Assembly: GCF_003672135.1 (NCBI RefSeq)
Contig: NC_039514.1
Span: 2,108,001 to 2,172,000 of the forward strand
Reading direction: 5' to 3'
DNA: 64,000 nt
From: Ooceraea biroi
Lineage: Eukaryota > Arthropoda > Insecta > Hymenoptera > Formicidae
Numbering within the stretch: position 1 is the stretch's first letter; every line of letters begins with the position of its first letter. Below, piece after piece: positions 60,861 through 64,000 of the stretch. A model generated the notes under the pieces. It searched no databases, was not told where the DNA came from, and saw only the letters and a program-made list of their open reading frames with translations. The position numbers and the translations under genes are program-made.

Positions 60861-63800
60861 TTAAAAGTGTGTGGTCCTTCATGCGTGTATGTATCTGGTG
60901 TGCCGCGAACGTCTAGACGTAATAATATATCGTTTATAATTAATGTGATAAAAAGATACGCGATGGCTATACTCTACTTGTTCGCGATTTAGCTTTGTGC
61001 CGTAACTTATATTTCTAGATTAACGTTTCACTCATCTTGAATTTTTACATTTTTTGTCAAAATGTACGGATTTATAAATTATTCTCGATATATCTCTCTA
61101 CGTATATGAATAACTTGGACGAAAATTCAACATAAAATCAGTAAATAGTTTTTGTCAGAATTTTATTTCAGGGCAAAATCAGTCGAGTTTTTTGTACATT
61201 TTACGTGCACATATTTTTTAGTAAGTAACCTTTTATTAAAATTTTAATTATCAATATATAATTCTGTGGATTTAATTCCATTATTTCGTATTGTTCGATT
61301 TAATAATACACAACCTTTCACAGTGTGTATGACTTTTCATAAATATTGAATATACACTGAAGGGGCGAGAGCGAAACTGCTCCGTGCGCGGACGTTATTA
61401 TCGTTTCATCGAATTTATAGAACTCATGTTATATATATAACGGATAACGAAGTGCAATCGATTTGGAAAGCGGGGAAATGATTTAATAAATCGTCCACTT
61501 CTTATCTCGGCTTCCTCGGTCTGTAGAGCGGTTTGAAGTCCCGTTTCTTCCCGTATGTGTGTCTCTCATACGTGCAAGTGCTGGGTATTTTGGGATAACA
61601 AGATCATAAGCCGCAGGCAGTAACAAGATCCGTCGAAGTAACATCATATATCAAAAGATTCTCTTCGTTACTCTGTGCGGGCTTTATTCTCTTATGCAAA
61701 AGAAAGTTAAGTTGACTGATAATTCCTTGCATTAGGAATCGTTCAAATCGTTGATTACAAAGCATATCATTTCTATTGTTTAAATAATTATATTTAAGTA
61801 TTTTTGTGCAATCGTTAGTTATCCTTTTCATATTGGTTGTTAATAATAATTTGCTTTCTATTTCTTCTTTTATTAATTATTTATGCTATTATATTATTGA
61901 ATTACTTGTTACATATCGTTATATATAATATATAGATGTGCACATTTCTCCTCCTCGTCATCATATCCCCAAAACAATACTTAACATACTAATCAATTAT
62001 GGTCACCTCGATTATACGGTATTATAGAACGATGTAATTTCTGCTTTGCCTCTTTTGTTACCGGTCGGTGCACCGCGTGGCTTTGTTACACGGCTCCATT
62101 TACGGTTCCGTTTGTATTTCGGCAAAGTTGACGGCTCGGTTATTACCAGTCTCGCTATCCGCTTATAACTGTTCTCCACCAGGAACCACCGCATGATCGA
62201 GTCCACAGTGGAATCGATGCGTCCGCGCGCGCTGATAATCAACGGCCGAAGTAATCCTTCTCGGGTGCGGCTCATGACGCATACCAGAGTAGCTCATGGA
62301 CAAAGCATAAATCACAATGTGACGAACATTCGTTATACGCCACGCGGACCATGAAATACGTGGACACCGGCAATGACCGCGCGCGTGTGCACGCATGTTC
62401 AGAGGGGGTTGGCGCTGTCACCCCCCGTTCAGGTTCACGCAATCTATCGCGTTGGTGAGATGCGGCCTTCAGTCGCGAGGGCTCAACTCATCGGATTGGA
62501 TTCGAAATTATTCAGAGAGGCGGGATGAGCCAGCAATGCAAGCCGTCGCCGCAGCAAGGTTCGTCATGCAATCGCCACTATCAAGTTTGAGCGAGCCGGA
62601 GCGTGCCTCGCTAAGATAACGCTCGGTGCCCTTTATCGTGGTCATTTATCCCGCCATCAAGCCGCCCCTCTCGCGTATCAAAATACTAGACGGTGTATCG
62701 TAATGCGACCATCAGTGCTCTCATCAGAGATGGAAAAGTTAGATAGCTTGTTCTAGAATTACGAATGACATATTTATACTTCGGCGGATTCTATCTCTTC
62801 TCCTCCGAATATCGCGGCGAAATGAGTGTCGACGAGAGTAGTAATTTTGAGGACTTCACATTTGTTTGAGCCTGCGAGGTCTTTTAATAGAAAATGTACG
62901 TGTCGTTTATAAGTTTCCGTCGAGATGCATTAACCAGGGTCTTTCATCAGAAGACGGGGATTAGAAAATTTTCTTAAAGGGAACACGAAAAGCACATTAA
63001 GCAGCCGTGGCGGAGCTCGTGAAGTATGCAGTTCCTCAAAAATCTCGACGCGGTAATCCTTCGAATTTCTCGTTTTTTCCCGTCCGTCGTCGCTTACATG
63101 CAACTTAACGTTCACCCGTCGACGTTCGCGGAAAGAAGTTTGCACGCGCAGCGGTCTTGACGCGTACCGAGAGTTCGGCCATAATGAGATTTCGGCTGAA
63201 CAATAGTGTCGTCATTTCCCTAATGCGATTCGCCACTTAGATATTTTAATAAAATTCCCCCGCGCTTTGCTCCGAGATCCTTACTTAACCCCTCGCGTTC
63301 ATTTCCCGCTCTTTTTCCTCTCTCCCCCGTTTTACCGCTGCCGTTTTTATCCTGATCGCCCTTTTACGCCACGTTAACTGGCGTGACAAGTTATCGGATT
63401 GGCTACAATTTCCGTGAAGCGACGTTGGCTCGTACGATCTGTGACATACTCGGCGTTCTTCAACTCGAAAGCCCGTAAACTTTGTGACAGGCAAAACTGG
63501 GTGACAGCGATGGGGAATCGATTTATTGTTCATGTAACCGGGACAATATTGAAAGATAATGCAAGTTATGTAACTCGGCAGCCGCGTACGTACACGTGTA
63601 CGTACGTGTAACACGCGATGTGTCAATGTTGTCAAATATAATGCGGATACACGAAATTAACAAATCGACGTTGAACGACGACGATGATGACGCATGGACG
63701 TTTAATATTAGTTCGGAGTTACCTTGAGCCGCTCAAACATCGTCCCTTCCGCTACCACTCGACTTCTCCCTCTGCCGAGCGGTATTTTCCGAGCCAACTC

Positions 63801-64000
63801 ATATCTCCGACCTTACGCTCGTCTTTTTCCAAAGAATTTTTCGCAATCCTAGGCTTTCTTTCGCTGACTGTTCCGACTGCACGACTATAAAGTCGGTTAC
63901 ATACGGCACTTCTCCACTTTCATGCTAATTTTCCTACTTCTATCTGCATTTTCCTCTTTTGGGCCGTCTGTGCTGAACCCCCATTTTCCTCGCGTATCCC
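60861..64000. other. non-coding to the window edge
   Basis: No supported gene. AT-rich from 60861 to about 62000. An ATG-led 87-codon minus-strand frame at 62012-62275 is basic at its C-terminus (KPRGAPTGNKRGK) but is unrecognised and overlaps another frame. A 22-nt perfect palindrome built of CGTACGTACAC and its complement lies at 63585-63606. Pyrimidine-rich DNA occurs near 63300-63335. Confidence 0.45.
63585..63606. repeat. 22-nt perfect palindrome
   Basis: CGTACGTACAC followed directly by its reverse complement, with no loop. Alternating purine-pyrimidine throughout. Confidence 0.9.

Noticed and set aside
62012..62275. 87-codon ATG-led minus-strand frame with a basic tail
   Set aside because: Unrecognised, overlaps another frame of similar length, and no splice or polyadenylation signal supports it.
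1..64000. CRISPR arrays, operons or ribosome-binding sites
   Set aside because: No regularly spaced repeats of the right size; composition and splice-like signals point to a eukaryotic nuclear genome.

Overview
This window looks like nuclear DNA from an insect, most likely a hymenopteran and perhaps an ant. The signs are moderate GC with very abundant CpG and CGCG, many GA/CT, TG and AT microsatellites, short non-autonomous DNA transposons, and insect-style splice signals with no compact gene structure. The organism call is inference from composition and repeat style, because no marker gene could be recognised.

No protein-coding gene could be identified with confidence anywhere in the 64 kb. 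Most open frames are short, lie in CpG-rich patches where several frames on both strands stay open together, or are translated microsatellites. The window is best read as an intergenic desert or as one or more very long introns. A few short stretches combine good acceptor and donor sites with an open frame. They are listed as low-confidence candidate exons; the best is 5505-5574 on the plus strand, which can be joined in frame to an upstream donor at 4705.

The best-supported content is repetitive DNA. (1) At 1674-2203 two ungapped 116-bp inverted arms, about 89% identical, flank a 298-bp loop. The arms and loop carry the C-terminal end of an unrecognised protein, including its stop codon and 3' flank. 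A minus-strand transcript would fold into a long hairpin, an architecture like insect hairpin-RNA (endo-siRNA) loci. (2) At 2496-2773 there is a small element with perfect 19-bp terminal inverted repeats and TA at the inner edge, like Tc1/mariner MITEs. (3) At 20128-21000 there is an 873-bp piggyBac-like MITE, bounded by TTAA with 18-bp inverted ends and built from three direct and two inverted internal units. (4) At 26785-26964 there is a 180-bp near-palindromic MITE carrying four small ATCGG...CCGAT hairpins.

Layout: 1-1.7 kb AT-rich non-coding; 1.7-2.8 kb foldback locus plus MITE; 2.8-5.6 kb CpG-rich DNA with the best exon pair; 5.6-20 kb non-coding with microsatellites and a short direct-repeat pair; 20.1-21 kb piggyBac-like MITE; 21-26.8 kb CpG-rich non-coding; 26.8-27 kb hairpin MITE; 27-43 kb non-coding with a few weak candidate exons and a polypurine tract; 43.3-43.9 kb possible decayed minus-strand gene; 44-64 kb non-coding with scattered weak exon candidates. 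No transposase, reverse transcriptase, tRNA, rRNA, known microRNA or CRISPR array was found. With no genes called, no pathway or gene cooperation can be described beyond the hairpin-RNA hypothesis.
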